From Fen-999 sp964530115 (GTDB taxonomy: Bacteria; Pseudomonadota; Gammaproteobacteria; Burkholderiales; Rhodocyclaceae), in the NCBI GenBank assembly GCA_964530115.1, contig CAZGYD010000104.1, forward strand, positions 6,931-70,930: a DNA stretch of 64,000 nucleotides, given 5' to 3'. Below, in pieces: positions 29,532-39,110 of this stretch. The notes under the pieces are model-generated. The model saw only the letters and a list, made by a program, of their open reading frames with translations. It was not told the origin of the DNA and did no database searches. The translations under genes and the position numbers were made by a program. How positions within the stretch are numbered: position 1 is the stretch's first letter; each line of letters starts with the position of its first letter.

Positions 29532-30676
29532 GTCACCCGCAAATAGGGAATGATGGCCTCGGCCGCCCTGCGGGCGGTGTCCTGGCGCAATTGCCGGTGC
29601 AGCGCCTGGAAGACGCGTTGGACGGACGCCCTGACGGATGCGTCGCCGGCGAGATTGCCGAGTGCCTGAGCAAGATTTTCGGCCGTTGCCTCGTCCTGGA
29701 GGAATTCAGGAACGACGAAACGCCCGGCCAGGATGTTCGGCAGCCCAATCCAGGGCTGGAGGTGCATCCGCCGCATCAGGCGCCAGGACCATGGCGAAAG
29801 GCGATAGGCGATGACCATCGGCACCTTGAGCAGCGCCGCTTCCAGGGTCGCCGTGCCGCTGGCGACCAGCGCGGCATCGCTGGCGGCGAGTGCCTCGCGG
29901 GCGTGCCCGAACAACAGCTTGAAGGGCATTTCCCGGGCATCGCGGCGCCAGAGCGCCTCCTCGAACAGTTGGCGCGTCTCCCGCGAGACCAGTGGCACGA
30001 GGAACACGCTGTCCGGGAACCTCTGCAGGAGGAGCCTTGCGGTTTCGATCCAGACGTCCGCCATGTAGCGGAGTTCGGACTGCCGGCTGCCCGGCAGCAG
30101 GGCAAAGACCTTTCCGGCACGGCTGATGCCGAGTTGTTCGCGGATGGCCTCGCGATCGACGTGCAAGGGAATGAGGTCCGCCAGCGGATGGCCAACGTAG
30201 GTGACGGGAATCTTGTGCTCCCGGTAGATGGCCGGCTCGAAGGGAAAGAGCGCAAGCATGTGGCTGACCGACCGCGCGATCTTCGTCAGCCTGCCGGCCC
30301 GCCAGGCCCACACCGAGGGACTCACGTAATGCACGGCGGGGATGCCGCGCCCCTTCAGCTTGTGCTCGAGCCAGAGGTTGAAGTCCGGCGCGTCCACACC
30401 GATGAAGACATCCGGGCGTTCGTCGAGCAGGCGCCGAAGCAGGCGGCGGCGGATGCCGGCGATCTCGCGATAGTGACGCAGGGCTTCGGCGTAGCCATGG
30501 ACGGCGAGCTTCTCGGCCGGCCACCAGACGTCGAACCCTTCTTTCTGCATCTTCGGCCCGCCGATGCCGACGAAACGTGCGCCGGGGAGTTCGCGCTTCA
30601 GGGCTGCGATCAGATGCGCGGCCAGCAGGTCTCCCGATGCCTCGCCGGCCACCATGGCCACCTTCGGCGCCGACAT
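29528..30676 (-). CDS. lpxB: lipid-A-disaccharide synthase
   Basis: 382 residues. The start is V-A-M-V-A-G-E-A-S-G-D-L-L-A-A, and the GT19 family motifs Y-V-S-P-S-V-W-A-W-R near residue 140 and L-L-P-G-S-R-Q-S-E near 195 are present. It joins UDP-diacylglucosamine and lipid X at the cytosolic face of the inner membrane. The start shares one base with the lpxA stop, and the stop overlaps rnhB. Confidence 0.96.
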   Translation of the reverse strand: MSAPKVAMVAGEASGDLLAAHLIAALKRELPGARFVGIGGPKMQKEGFDVWWPAEKLAVHGYAEALRHYREIAGIRRRLLRRLLDERPDVFIGVDAPDFNLWLEHKLKGRGIPAVHYVSPSVWAWRAGRLTKIARSVSHMLALFPFEPAIYREHKIPVTYVGHPLADLIPLHVDREAIREQLGISRAGKVFALLPGSRQSELRYMADVWIETARLLLQRFPDSVFLVPLVSRETRQLFEEALWRRDAREMPFKLLFGHAREALAASDAALVASGTATLEAALLKVPMVIAYRLSPWSWRLMRRMHLQPWIGLPNILAGRFVVPEFLQDEATAENLAQALGNLAGDASVRASVQRVFQALHRQLRQDTARRAAEAIIPYLRVT

Positions 30677-31449
30677 CAGCGGATGATGCCGCGCCCCGGC
30701 TCGGCAAGGAAGTCGGCGAGGATGGCGAGTTCCGGCACGGCCGCCGCCTCCTTGGCAATCGCGGCCCGTGCTTCCTCCAGCTTCAGCCCGGACTTGTAGA
30801 GCGTTTTGTAGGCCCGGCGTATCGCCATGACTGAGTCTGGGGAAAAGCCGCGGCGTTTGAGCCCCTCGCTGTTGATGCCGTGGGGCTCGCCCGGAGTGCC
30901 GGAAGCGAGGACATAAGGCGGCAGATCCTGGGTGAGCTTGGTGCCTACGCCGGTCATGCTGTGCGCGCCGATGCGGACGAACTGATGCACGCCGGTGAAG
31001 CCACCGAGGATCACCCAGTCACCGACATGGACGTGCCCGGCGAGCTGGGTGGTGTTGGCGAAGATCACGTTGTTGCCAACCTGGCAATCGTGCGCGACAT
31101 GGACATAGGCCATGATCCAGTTGTCGTTGCCGACGCGCGTGACACCGGCGTCCTGCACCGTGCCGCAGTTGAAGGTGCAGCATTCCCGGATCGTGTTGCG
31201 GTCGCCGATCTCGAGGCGGGTCGGCTCGCCGCGGTACTTCTTGTCCTGGGGCGCATCGCCGATCGAACAGAACTGGAAGATCCGGTTTTCGCGGCCGATG
31301 CGGGTGTGGCCGGTGATGACGACGTGCGGGCCGATCCAGGTGCCGTTGCCGATCTCGACGTGCTCGCCGACGATCGAGTAGGCGCCGATCTCGACGCCGC
31401 TGCCGATCCGCGCGCCCGGATGGACGATGGCCGTGGGATGGATGCTCAT
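30676..31449 (-). CDS. lpxA: UDP-N-acetylglucosamine acyltransferase
   Basis: 257 residues from the ATG at 31449, which overlaps the fabZ stop; the frame extends seven codons upstream, but family members start at M-S-I-H-P-T-A-I-V. A left-handed beta-helix of hexapeptide repeats fills residues 5-180, with the catalytic histidine in H-V-A-H-D-C-Q-V-G near 125. It performs the first acylation of lipid A synthesis. Order fabZ-lpxA-lpxB is standard. Confidence 0.96.
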   Translation of the reverse strand: MSIHPTAIVHPGARIGSGVEIGAYSIVGEHVEIGNGTWIGPHVVITGHTRIGRENRIFQFCSIGDAPQDKKYRGEPTRLEIGDRNTIRECCTFNCGTVQDAGVTRVGNDNWIMAYVHVAHDCQVGNNVIFANTTQLAGHVHVGDWVILGGFTGVHQFVRIGAHSMTGVGTKLTQDLPPYVLASGTPGEPHGINSEGLKRRGFSPDSVMAIRRAYKTLYKSGLKLEEARAAIAKEAAAVPELAILADFLAEPGRGIIR

Positions 31450-31895
31450 TCCTGATTCCGCAGCGTGCACATCAGCTCGGCCTCGGCGGCGATCTGGCCA
31501 TCGACCCTTGCCTGGGCGGCGTATTTCCAGATGCCGCGCTTGCTGGTGACGATCGACACCTCGATGACGAGCTGGTCACCGGGCGACACGGGGCGCTTGA
31601 AACGAGCGCCGTCGATGCCGACGAAGTAATAGACGGATTTGCCGTCGGGCTTCGAGCCCATGGTCTTGAACGAGAGGATCGCCGCCGTCTGGGCCATCGC
31701 CTCGATGATCAGGACCCCGGGCATGACCGGATGATGGGGATAGTGGCCGGGAAAGTGCGGCTCGTTGAAAGTGACGTTCTTGAGCGCCGTGATGCGCTCG
31801 CCGGGAACGAGATCGAGCACGCGATCCACCAGCAAGAAGGGATAGCGGTGCGGCAGGTGATCGAGGATCTGATGGATGTCCATCGTCGTGCTCAT
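31446..31895 (-). CDS. fabZ: 3-hydroxyacyl-ACP dehydratase FabZ
   Basis: 149 residues: L-P-H-R-Y-P-F-L-L-V-D near residue 14, the catalytic histidine in H-F-P-G-H-Y-P near 48, and the glutamate in P-G-V-L-I-I-E-A-M-A-Q near 65. It dehydrates 3-hydroxyacyl-ACP in fatty-acid synthesis and competes with LpxA and LpxD for the same acyl-ACP. It overlaps lpxD and lpxA by 4 bp each. Confidence 0.96.
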   Translation of the reverse strand: MSTTMDIHQILDHLPHRYPFLLVDRVLDLVPGERITALKNVTFNEPHFPGHYPHHPVMPGVLIIEAMAQTAAILSFKTMGSKPDGKSVYYFVGIDGARFKRPVSPGDQLVIEVSIVTSKRGIWKYAAQARVDGQIAAEAELMCTLRNQE

Positions 31896-32920
31896 GCTTT
31901 TTTCTCCAGTTCGGCGAGCTTCGCTTCGAGGGCGCGTATTCTATCGGCCATGGCGTCGAGGTGTCGCAGGCGGGAAAAATTGCGCAGCCATTCGCCGTGT
32001 TCTAGGCAGGGAATGTTCCCCGTATAGGTGCCCGCGCGCAGCAGCGACTTGGTCACCATGGTGCCGGCCGAGATGCTGGTATCGTCCGGGATCGTCAGAT
32101 GTCCGAGGATCATCGCAGCGCCGCCGATGGTGCAGCGCGCGCCGATGGTCGCGCTGCCGGCGACACCGACACATCCGGCCATGGCGGTATGGCGGCCGAC
32201 GCGGACGTTGTGGCCGATCTGGATCAGGTTGTCGAGCTTGACGCCGTCCTCGATCACCGTGTCGCCGAGCGCACCGCGGTCGATGGTCGTGTTGGCACCG
32301 ATCTCGACGTCGTCGCCGATGACGACGCGCCCGCTCTGGGGAATCTTGACCCAGGAGCCATCCGCTTCACGAGCGAAGCCGAAGCCGTCGGAACCGATCA
32401 CCGCGCCGGAATGGATGATCGCCCGCCGCCCGATTTCACAACGCTCATAGACCGTCACCCCGGCATGCAGCCATGAGTCCCCGCCGATGCGGCAGCCCGC
32501 GCCTATGCTGCAGTTCGCCTCGATGACCACTCCTTCGCCGATGACCGCGCCGGCGCCGACATGGACGTTGGCGCCGATGCTGACATTGGGCGGAAGCACC
32601 GTCTCGACCACCGCGGTGGCGTGGATGCCGGGTGGCGGGCGCAGTCGCGGATTCAAGAGCTGGGCCACCCGGGCGAAGTAGAGATACGGACCCTTCGTAA
32701 CGATCGTCGGAACGGGCGATTCGGCGGCAGCCTCGGGCGAAACGATCACCGCCGTCGCGCGGGTGTCGCGCAGCTTCGCCCGATATTTCGGATTGGCCAG
32801 AAAGGCCAGGTCGCCCTCCCCAGCCTCGCCAAGCGGCGCAATGCGGTTGATGACGAGCCTGCCGTCACCGACGAGTTCCCCGCCGAGGCGGGCGACGATT
32901 TCGGCGAGGCTGAGCGGCAC
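31892..32920 (-). CDS. lpxD: UDP-3-O-acylglucosamine N-acyltransferase
   Basis: 342 residues, apparently from a GTG start. An N-terminal uridine-binding domain of about 100 residues is followed by hexapeptide repeats from I-G-A-N-V-H-V-G-A to about residue 300. The catalytic histidine is in Q-I-G-H-N-V-R-V-G near residue 235. The helical C-terminus ends L-E-A-K-L-A-E-L-E-K-K. It adds the second acyl chain in lipid A synthesis. It follows skp by 14 bp. Confidence 0.95.
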   Translation of the reverse strand: MPLSLAEIVARLGGELVGDGRLVINRIAPLGEAGEGDLAFLANPKYRAKLRDTRATAVIVSPEAAAESPVPTIVTKGPYLYFARVAQLLNPRLRPPPGIHATAVVETVLPPNVSIGANVHVGAGAVIGEGVVIEANCSIGAGCRIGGDSWLHAGVTVYERCEIGRRAIIHSGAVIGSDGFGFAREADGSWVKIPQSGRVVIGDDVEIGANTTIDRGALGDTVIEDGVKLDNLIQIGHNVRVGRHTAMAGCVGVAGSATIGARCTIGGAAMILGHLTIPDDTSISAGTMVTKSLLRAGTYTGNIPCLEHGEWLRNFSRLRHLDAMADRIRALEAKLAELEKKA

Positions 32921-32934
32921 GACCGTTCCCGAGC

Positions 32935-33465
32935 CTACTTGCCCGAGGGCTCCTTCGCCTCCTGCAAGGCCTTGATCACCTTGTCGGTCAGGTCGATGCG
33001 GTTGCTGACGAAGACCGCTTCCTGGAGGATGAGGTCATATTTCTCCGCCTCGGCGACCTGGCGGATGACCTTGTTCACGCGTTCGTAGATCGCGGCCATT
33101 TCCTCGTTCTGGCGCAGGTTGAGGTCTTCACGGAATTCCCGCTGCTTGCGCTGGAAGTCGCGGTTCAGGTCGTTGAATTCCCGCTCTTTCGCCCGCCGCT
33201 CCGCCTCGGCCATGGTGACGGCGTTCCGGTCGAGGTTCTCCTGCATGCTCTGCAACTGCTTGGCCATGCGTTGCAGATCCTGGTCCCGTTTCTCGAATTC
33301 CTTTTCGAGCTTTTTCTTGGCCCGGGCCGCCTGCGGCGACTCGTTGATCACGCGCTGTCCGTTCACGAAGCCGATCTTGATCTCGGCATCGGAGGCGATC
33401 GCGCTGACCGCGAAAAGTCCGGCGATGAGCGATGGCAACAGTGTCTTCAAGGCGAACCTCTTCAT
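32935..33465 (-). CDS. skp: OmpH/Skp family periplasmic chaperone
   Basis: 176 residues with a signal peptide of about 24 residues (L-P-S-L-I-A-G-L-F-A-V-S-A-I-A-S). The mature protein starts I-K-I-G-F-V-N. Long charged helices (residues 55-140) form the tentacles of the trimer. It holds unfolded outer-membrane proteins for delivery to BamA, encoded 13 bp upstream. Confidence 0.92.
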   Translation of the reverse strand: MKRFALKTLLPSLIAGLFAVSAIASDAEIKIGFVNGQRVINESPQAARAKKKLEKEFEKRDQDLQRMAKQLQSMQENLDRNAVTMAEAERRAKEREFNDLNRDFQRKQREFREDLNLRQNEEMAAIYERVNKVIRQVAEAEKYDLILQEAVFVSNRIDLTDKVIKALQEAKEPSGK

Positions 33466-33478
33466 GCGTGAACCGGCG

Positions 33479-35761
33479 TCAGAATACCGTACCCAACTGG
33501 AACTGCAAGCGCTGGAGCTTGTCGTCCGGCTTCTTGTTCAGCGGATAGCCGAAGCTGAACTTCAGCGGCCCGACGGGCGACCCCCAGGAGAGGGACAACC
33601 CCGCACTGTAGCGCAAATCGCCGAGCCGCACCGGCTGATCGGCCCCCCAGACCTGGCCGGCATCGAGGAACGCACCCAGCCGCAGGGAGCGGTCCTGTCC
33701 AAGCCCCGGCATGGGGAAGAGCAGTTCGGCGTTGCCGATCAGCTTCCGGTTGCCGCCCAGGCGATCCCCCGTCGCCGCATCTACCGGGCCAAGCGAGCTG
33801 GGCTCGAAACCGCGCACCGAGCCGATGCCGCCGACATAGAAGTTCTTGAAAAACGGCAATTCGCGATTGCCATAGCCATGTGCGTAGCCGAGCTCGCCGT
33901 TGAGAGAGAGGGTGAGCTTCCGTGTCAGCGGGAAATAGCGCTGCTGCTGGTAGCTCGCCTTGTAGTATCTCAGCGACCCGCCCGGCAAGGCCACCTCCGC
34001 ACCGAGCCGCTGGATGTAGCCCCTCGTCGGATAGAAACGGCTGTCCACGGTGTCGCGGGCCCAACCGACGGTGCCCAGCAGGCTGGTGTTGGTGTCCCCG
34101 AAGTCACGCACGTAGTTCTGATAGCGCGGAAGACTCGTGGAATCCACTTTGAGCGTCGTCCGGTCATAGGCGAGGCCGAAATTCACGGTATCGTCCTCGC
34201 TCACGGGCACGCCGTAGCGGACCCCCCCGCCCGTCGAGCGCGCCCCGTAGCGGGCCACGCTCGACAGCGAAGAGGTGTCGTAATTGCGGTGATAGACATC
34301 GAAGCCGCGGGAAACGCCATCGATCGTGTAATAGGGATTGGTGAAGGACAGCGAGTACACCGTGTTGATCTTGCTGCTATTGACCGAAATGCCGACGAAG
34401 TTGCCGCTACCGAACATGTTCTGCTGCTGGATCGAGCCCGAAAGGACGAGCTTCTCGGTGCTCGAAAAACCGGCGCCGATCATGAGGCTGCCCGTGGGCC
34501 GTTCCTTGACGTTGAGGTTGAGATCCACCTGATCGGTGGTACCGGCCACCGGCGGAGTCTCCACCGTGACCTCGTCGAAATAGCCGAGCCGGTCGACGCG
34601 GGTGCGCGAGCGGTTGATCTTTTCCCCGTCGTACCAGCTGCCCTCCATCTGTCGGAGTTCGCGGCGCACGACTTCGTCCCGCGTCCGCGTGTTGCCGGTG
34701 ACGTTGATCCTGCGCACGTAGACACGCCGGCCTGGATCGACGTAGATCGTGAAGGCGACTTCACCCGTATCCTTGTCGATCTCCGGCGCCGCATTGACGT
34801 TGGCAAAGGCATAACCTTCATTGCCAAGGCGCTCGCCGATCGCCTTGGTCGATTCCGTGAGTTTTTCTCGCGAGTAGTCTTCGCCGGGCCGGAGGGTGAC
34901 GAGCTTCTTCAGCTCTTCCTCGGGCAGCAGCAGCTCGCCGGCCAGCTTGACCGAGCCGACGCGGTAGCGTGTGCCTTCGTTGATCGCGATCGTGATGTAG
35001 ATGTCCTTCCTGTCCGGCGAAATCGAAACCTGGGTCGAGTCGATGCTGAACTCGAGGAAGCCCCGGTCGAGGTAATACGAGCGCAGGGTCTCGAGATCGC
35101 CGGAGAGCTTCTGCTTCGAATACTGGTCGTTCTTGGTGTACCACGTGAACCATCCCGGCGTCTGCAAGACCAGGAGGTCGAGCAGTTCTTCCTCCTTGAA
35201 CGCCCGGGCGCCGATGATGTTGATCTGCCGGATCCGGGCAATCTCGCCCTCGTCGATGTTGAAGTTGATGCCGACGCGGTTCCGCTCGAGGGGGGTCACG
35301 GTCGTCGTGATCTGTACGGCATAGTAGCCCTGGCTCAGATACTGGCGCTTCAGTTCCTGTTCGGCACGCTCGACCAAGGCACGATCGAAGATCCTCGACT
35401 CCGCGAGGCCGACCTCCTTGAGTCCTTTCCTCAGTTGTTCTTTGTCGAAGGCCTTGAGCCCGACGAAATCGACGGCCGCGATCGCCGGCCTTTCCTCGAC
35501 GACGACGACCAGGACATCGCCGTCGATCTCGATGCGCACGTCCTTGAAAAAGCCCGTGCCGAACAGTGCCTTGATCGCCTCGGCCGCCTTGTCGTCGGTC
35601 ATCGTCTCGCCGACCTTCACGGGCAGGTAGCTGAACACCGTGCCGGCCTCGGTACGCTGAATGCCCTCGACACGGATGTCTCTGACGGTGAAGGGATCGA
35701 AGCCGTGTGCGGCAGCCGTACCCAGGGCGGCGATCAGGCCCGCCAGCAGTCTTTTCTTCAT
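33479..35761 (-). CDS. bamA: outer-membrane protein assembly factor BamA
   Basis: 760 residues. A signal peptide ends A-A-A-H-G near residue 20. Five POTRA domains span about 22-420, beginning F-T-V-R-D-I-R-V-E-G. A C-terminal beta-barrel carries the V-R-G-F motif (S-V-R-G-F-E-P) near 650 and ends in phenylalanine (L-G-T-V-F). It inserts beta-barrel proteins into the outer membrane. It sits between rseP and skp, the usual order. Confidence 0.97.
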   Translation of the reverse strand: MKKRLLAGLIAALGTAAAHGFDPFTVRDIRVEGIQRTEAGTVFSYLPVKVGETMTDDKAAEAIKALFGTGFFKDVRIEIDGDVLVVVVEERPAIAAVDFVGLKAFDKEQLRKGLKEVGLAESRIFDRALVERAEQELKRQYLSQGYYAVQITTTVTPLERNRVGINFNIDEGEIARIRQINIIGARAFKEEELLDLLVLQTPGWFTWYTKNDQYSKQKLSGDLETLRSYYLDRGFLEFSIDSTQVSISPDRKDIYITIAINEGTRYRVGSVKLAGELLLPEEELKKLVTLRPGEDYSREKLTESTKAIGERLGNEGYAFANVNAAPEIDKDTGEVAFTIYVDPGRRVYVRRINVTGNTRTRDEVVRRELRQMEGSWYDGEKINRSRTRVDRLGYFDEVTVETPPVAGTTDQVDLNLNVKERPTGSLMIGAGFSSTEKLVLSGSIQQQNMFGSGNFVGISVNSSKINTVYSLSFTNPYYTIDGVSRGFDVYHRNYDTSSLSSVARYGARSTGGGVRYGVPVSEDDTVNFGLAYDRTTLKVDSTSLPRYQNYVRDFGDTNTSLLGTVGWARDTVDSRFYPTRGYIQRLGAEVALPGGSLRYYKASYQQQRYFPLTRKLTLSLNGELGYAHGYGNRELPFFKNFYVGGIGSVRGFEPSSLGPVDAATGDRLGGNRKLIGNAELLFPMPGLGQDRSLRLGAFLDAGQVWGADQPVRLGDLRYSAGLSLSWGSPVGPLKFSFGYPLNKKPDDKLQRLQFQLGTVF

Positions 35762-35764
35762 GGC

Positions 35765-37135
35765 CTAGCCGGAGATGAGGCGGTTGATGTCGTTGTAGAA
35801 GGCAAGCGCCATCAGGATCGCGAGCAGCCACATTCCGATCTGCTGGCCGATTTCCATGGCCCGTTCCGACAACGGGCCGCCCTTGACGACTTCGACCAGA
35901 TAATACAGCAAGTGCCCGCCATCGAGGATCGGGATCGGCAACAGGTTCAGGACACCGAGGCTGATGCTGATGAGGGCGAGGAACTTCACATAGTGATCGA
36001 TGCCCAACCTGGCCGACTGGCCCGCGTAATCCGCGATCGTTACCGGCCCGGAGACGTTCTTCCACGACACGTCACCGGTGAGCATGCGCCCGATCATGCG
36101 GATGCTGAGAATCGAGGTTTCCCAGGTTTGGGCGACGGCCCGTGTCAATCCTTCGGAGAAACCCAGGCGAACCTCGACGACCATGCGCTCGCGCATTGTC
36201 GGATCGTCGCGCGGACCGACGCCGATCCGTGCCACCGTCCGCCCGCCTTCAGAGACCGTCGCAGGCACCACCTCCATCGTGATCTCGCGTCCGCTGCGCA
36301 CGACGACCAAAGGCAGCCGCCGTCCGGGCGCCTCCCGGATCGTGGCAGCGAGGTCAGCCCAGGCGGCGACCGGCTTGCCATCGATCTCCACGATTTCGTC
36401 GCCTGCCTCGAGTCCAGCCGCGGCTGCCGGAGAACCCGGCGCAATGGTGCCGATGACTGGCTTCAGCGCCGGCCGGTATGGCATCAGACCGATGAAGCGC
36501 ATGAAGTCGCCATCGATCCGGTCGGCATCGACGTCGCGCAGGTCCAGACGGCGGAAGGCGATGTTGCCATCGGCGCCGATGACTTCGAGTGCGGCTTCTT
36601 CTCGGTCGACGATGTGGCGCATCAATTCCCAGCGCAGGTCCTGCATGGTCAGGACGGGCTTGCCGGAGACGCTGCGGACCATCTCCCCATCGACGATGCC
36701 GGCCCGCTCGGCGATGCTCGCGGGCACCGGCTTGCCGAGCAGCGGCCGCAGTTCATGGACGCCATGGACGAAGAGCCCCCAGTACAGAAAGACCGCCAAC
36801 AGGAGATTCGCCAGCGGACCGGCGACGACCACCAGCGCCCGCTTGCCCACGGGTTGCCGATTGAAGGCGCGGGGAAGTTCGGCCGCGGCCACGGGGCCCT
36901 CCCGCTCGTCGAGCATCTTGACATAGCCTCCCAGCGGGAAGGCCGCGAGCACCCATTCCGTGCCGTCCCTGCCCCAACGACGGACGAGGAGCGGCTTGCC
37001 GAAACCGACCGAGAAGCGCAGCACCTTGACGCCGACCAGGCGGGCGACGAGGTAGTGCCCGAACTCATGGACGACGATCAGGATGCCGAGCGCCAGCGCG
37101 AAGGCGCCGATATACCAGCCGAGCGAGGGTGTCAT
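35765..37135 (-). CDS. rseP: RseP site-2 zinc metalloprotease
   Basis: 456 residues. The zinc motif H-E-F-G-H lies near residue 23. Two PDZ domains occupy about 110-290, the second with G-L-E-A-G-D-E-I-V-E-I-D-G-K-P. The third metal ligand is in N-L-L-P-I-P-I-L-D-G-G-H near 400. There are four membrane segments. It cleaves anti-sigma factor RseA in the membrane during envelope stress and clears signal peptides. It overlaps dxr by 4 bp. Confidence 0.96.
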   Translation of the reverse strand: MTPSLGWYIGAFALALGILIVVHEFGHYLVARLVGVKVLRFSVGFGKPLLVRRWGRDGTEWVLAAFPLGGYVKMLDEREGPVAAAELPRAFNRQPVGKRALVVVAGPLANLLLAVFLYWGLFVHGVHELRPLLGKPVPASIAERAGIVDGEMVRSVSGKPVLTMQDLRWELMRHIVDREEAALEVIGADGNIAFRRLDLRDVDADRIDGDFMRFIGLMPYRPALKPVIGTIAPGSPAAAAGLEAGDEIVEIDGKPVAAWADLAATIREAPGRRLPLVVVRSGREITMEVVPATVSEGGRTVARIGVGPRDDPTMRERMVVEVRLGFSEGLTRAVAQTWETSILSIRMIGRMLTGDVSWKNVSGPVTIADYAGQSARLGIDHYVKFLALISISLGVLNLLPIPILDGGHLLYYLVEVVKGGPLSERAMEIGQQIGMWLLAILMALAFYNDINRLISG

Positions 37136-38316
37136 GACGGGCGAAGACGGGACATGATCCGGTCGGCAGCGCGCCGGCCGGCCGCATCGGCGGCAAGGAC
37201 GGCATCGAGGTCGGCGGCCGGTCCGGCATCGACCGCATCGAGCGTCGCGGCGATGACCTCGGGAATTTGCAGGAAGGACAGCCGGCCGCCGAGAAAGGCC
37301 TCCACGGCGACCTCGTTGGCGGCATTGAGCACCGCCGGCGCCGTGCCCCCGCTGCGCAGTGCGCGGTAGGCGAGCGCAAGGCAGGGGAAGCGTTCCAGTT
37401 CGGGGCGCTCGAAGGTCAGCCGGGCGACTTCGAAGAGGTCGAGCGAGGGCACGCCCGCCTCGATGCGCTCCGGATAGGCCAGGGCGTGGGCGATCGGCGT
37501 GCGCATGTCCGGATTGCCCAGTTCGGCGACGACGGAGCCGTCGATGTACTGGACCATCGAATGGATGACGCTCTGCGGGTGCACGACCACCTCGATCTGA
37601 TCGGCGCTGGCATTGAAAAGCCAGCGGGCCTCGATCACTTCCAGCCCCTTGTTCATCATCGTCGCCGAATCGACCGAGATTTTCCTGCCCATCGACCAGT
37701 TCGGGTGGGCGCAGGCCTGCTCCGGCGTGACGTGGGCGAGCGTCTCCAACGGTACGGTACGGAACGGGCCACCCGAGGCGGTGAGCAGGATCTTGCGGAC
37801 ACCGACCTCGGCCAGATCGCCGTCGAAACGTTCCGGCAGCGACTGGAAGACGGCGTTGTGCTCGCTGTCGATCGGCAGCAGTGTCGCACCGCTGCGCGCG
37901 ACTTCGGTCATGAAAAGCTCGCCGGCCATCACCAGGGCTTCCTTGTTCGCCAACAACACCTTCTTGCCTTTGCGCACGGCGGCGAGCGTCGGCATCAGGC
38001 CGGCCGCCCCGACGATGGCCGCCATCACGGTATCGACGTCGTCGAGCGCGGCGACGTACTCGAGCGCCTCGGTGCCGCCGAGCACTTCGGTGCCCGAACC
38101 GGCAAGCGCTTCAGAAAGCTTCGCGGCATCGGCCTCATCGCCGACCACCGCATAGCGCGGTCGATGGCGAAGGCATTGGGCCTCGAGGACATCGAGCCGC
38201 CGCAGGCCGGTCAGAGCGACCACCTCGTAGCGATCGGGATGTCGGGCGATGACGTCGAGCGTACTGGCGCCGATCGAGCCGGTGGCGCCGAGGATGGTGA
38301 TGCGCTGTCGGGTCAT
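37132..38316 (-). CDS. dxr: 1-deoxy-D-xylulose 5-phosphate reductoisomerase
   Basis: 394 residues from the ATG at 38316 that overlaps the cdsA stop; the frame is open much further upstream, but that part is the cdsA gene in another frame. The NADPH motif is G-A-T-G-S-I-G-A-S-T. Metal and substrate residues are in P-I-D-S-E-H-N-A near residue 148 and M-M-N-K-G-L-E-V-I-E-A near 222. It makes MEP, the first committed intermediate of non-mevalonate isoprenoid synthesis. Confidence 0.97.
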   Translation of the reverse strand: MTRQRITILGATGSIGASTLDVIARHPDRYEVVALTGLRRLDVLEAQCLRHRPRYAVVGDEADAAKLSEALAGSGTEVLGGTEALEYVAALDDVDTVMAAIVGAAGLMPTLAAVRKGKKVLLANKEALVMAGELFMTEVARSGATLLPIDSEHNAVFQSLPERFDGDLAEVGVRKILLTASGGPFRTVPLETLAHVTPEQACAHPNWSMGRKISVDSATMMNKGLEVIEARWLFNASADQIEVVVHPQSVIHSMVQYIDGSVVAELGNPDMRTPIAHALAYPERIEAGVPSLDLFEVARLTFERPELERFPCLALAYRALRSGGTAPAVLNAANEVAVEAFLGGRLSFLQIPEVIAATLDAVDAGPAADLDAVLAADAAGRRAADRIMSRLRPS

Positions 38317-39110
38317 GGCTGGCGGATCGAGTGCAGGATCAGGGCAGCGAGCGGCAATGTCGATGTCTGGCTGTCGAGGCGGTCGAAGAAGCCGCCATGT
38401 CCAGGCAGGAGCGTACCGCTGTCCTTCACGCCTGCCTGGCGCTTGACGAGCGACTCGAAGAGATCGCCGGCGATGCTCACGGCGGTCAATGCCGTGAGCA
38501 ACAGCAGCCAGCCCGGCCAGACCGGCGGCGAATAGCCGGCGATCTTCGTGGCAACGATGCCATAGAGGAGCACGCCGCCGACGGCGCCGGCGACGCCCTC
38601 CCAAGTCTTGCCGGGACTGATGGCCGGCGCGAGTTTGTGCCGGCCCCAGGCGCGGCCGGCGAAATACGCCGCGATATCGGCGATCCAGACCAGGCCCATG
38701 GCTGCGAACAATAGCCAGGGATCGATCGCCTGGAGCGACACCATGGCCGCCCACATGGGCACGATCAACAGCCAGCCGACCACGATCCCCGCGGCCACGA
38801 AGCGGGCGACGGGCAGACGGCGCCAGAGCAACACCGGGCCGAACACCGCCCAGAAGACGACCGAGGCCCCCCAAAGGAACTGGAACACCGTCGCCGGACC
38901 GAGATAGGCCGCGAGGCAGGAAGCGAGCACGAGGATGACGAAGAAAACGCTGCCGAGGCCGCCGAAGCCCATGAGTTTCGCCCATTCCCACGCCATCAGC
39001 GCCGCGAGGAGGGCGAAGGCCAGCGCCACGCCGGGCCCGGGCAGCACGAGGACGACGAAAAGGAAACCGGCCAGCAGCGCGAGCGCGGTGACGACCCGCG
39101 TCTTAAGCAT
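38313..39110 (-). CDS. cdsA: phosphatidate cytidylyltransferase
   Basis: 265 residues with about seven membrane segments. The CDP-alcohol signature S-P-G-K-T-W-E-G-V-A-G-A-V-G-G lies near residue 167, and D-S-G-T-L-L-P-G-H-G-G-F-F-D-R-L-D-S near 235. It makes CDP-diacylglycerol for phospholipid synthesis in the inner membrane. It overlaps uppS by 8 bp and dxr by 4 bp. Confidence 0.96.
   Translation of the reverse strand: MLKTRVVTALALLAGFLFVVLVLPGPGVALAFALLAALMAWEWAKLMGFGGLGSVFFVILVLASCLAAYLGPATVFQFLWGASVVFWAVFGPVLLWRRLPVARFVAAGIVVGWLLIVPMWAAMVSLQAIDPWLLFAAMGLVWIADIAAYFAGRAWGRHKLAPAISPGKTWEGVAGAVGGVLLYGIVATKIAGYSPPVWPGWLLLLTALTAVSIAGDLFESLVKRQAGVKDSGTLLPGHGGFFDRLDSQTSTLPLAALILHSIRQP

Noticed and set aside
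33119..37369. A 1416-codon open frame on the plus strand opposite skp, bamA and rseP
   Set aside because: It is the GC-rich antisense of well-identified genes and has no recognisable domain or ribosome site.
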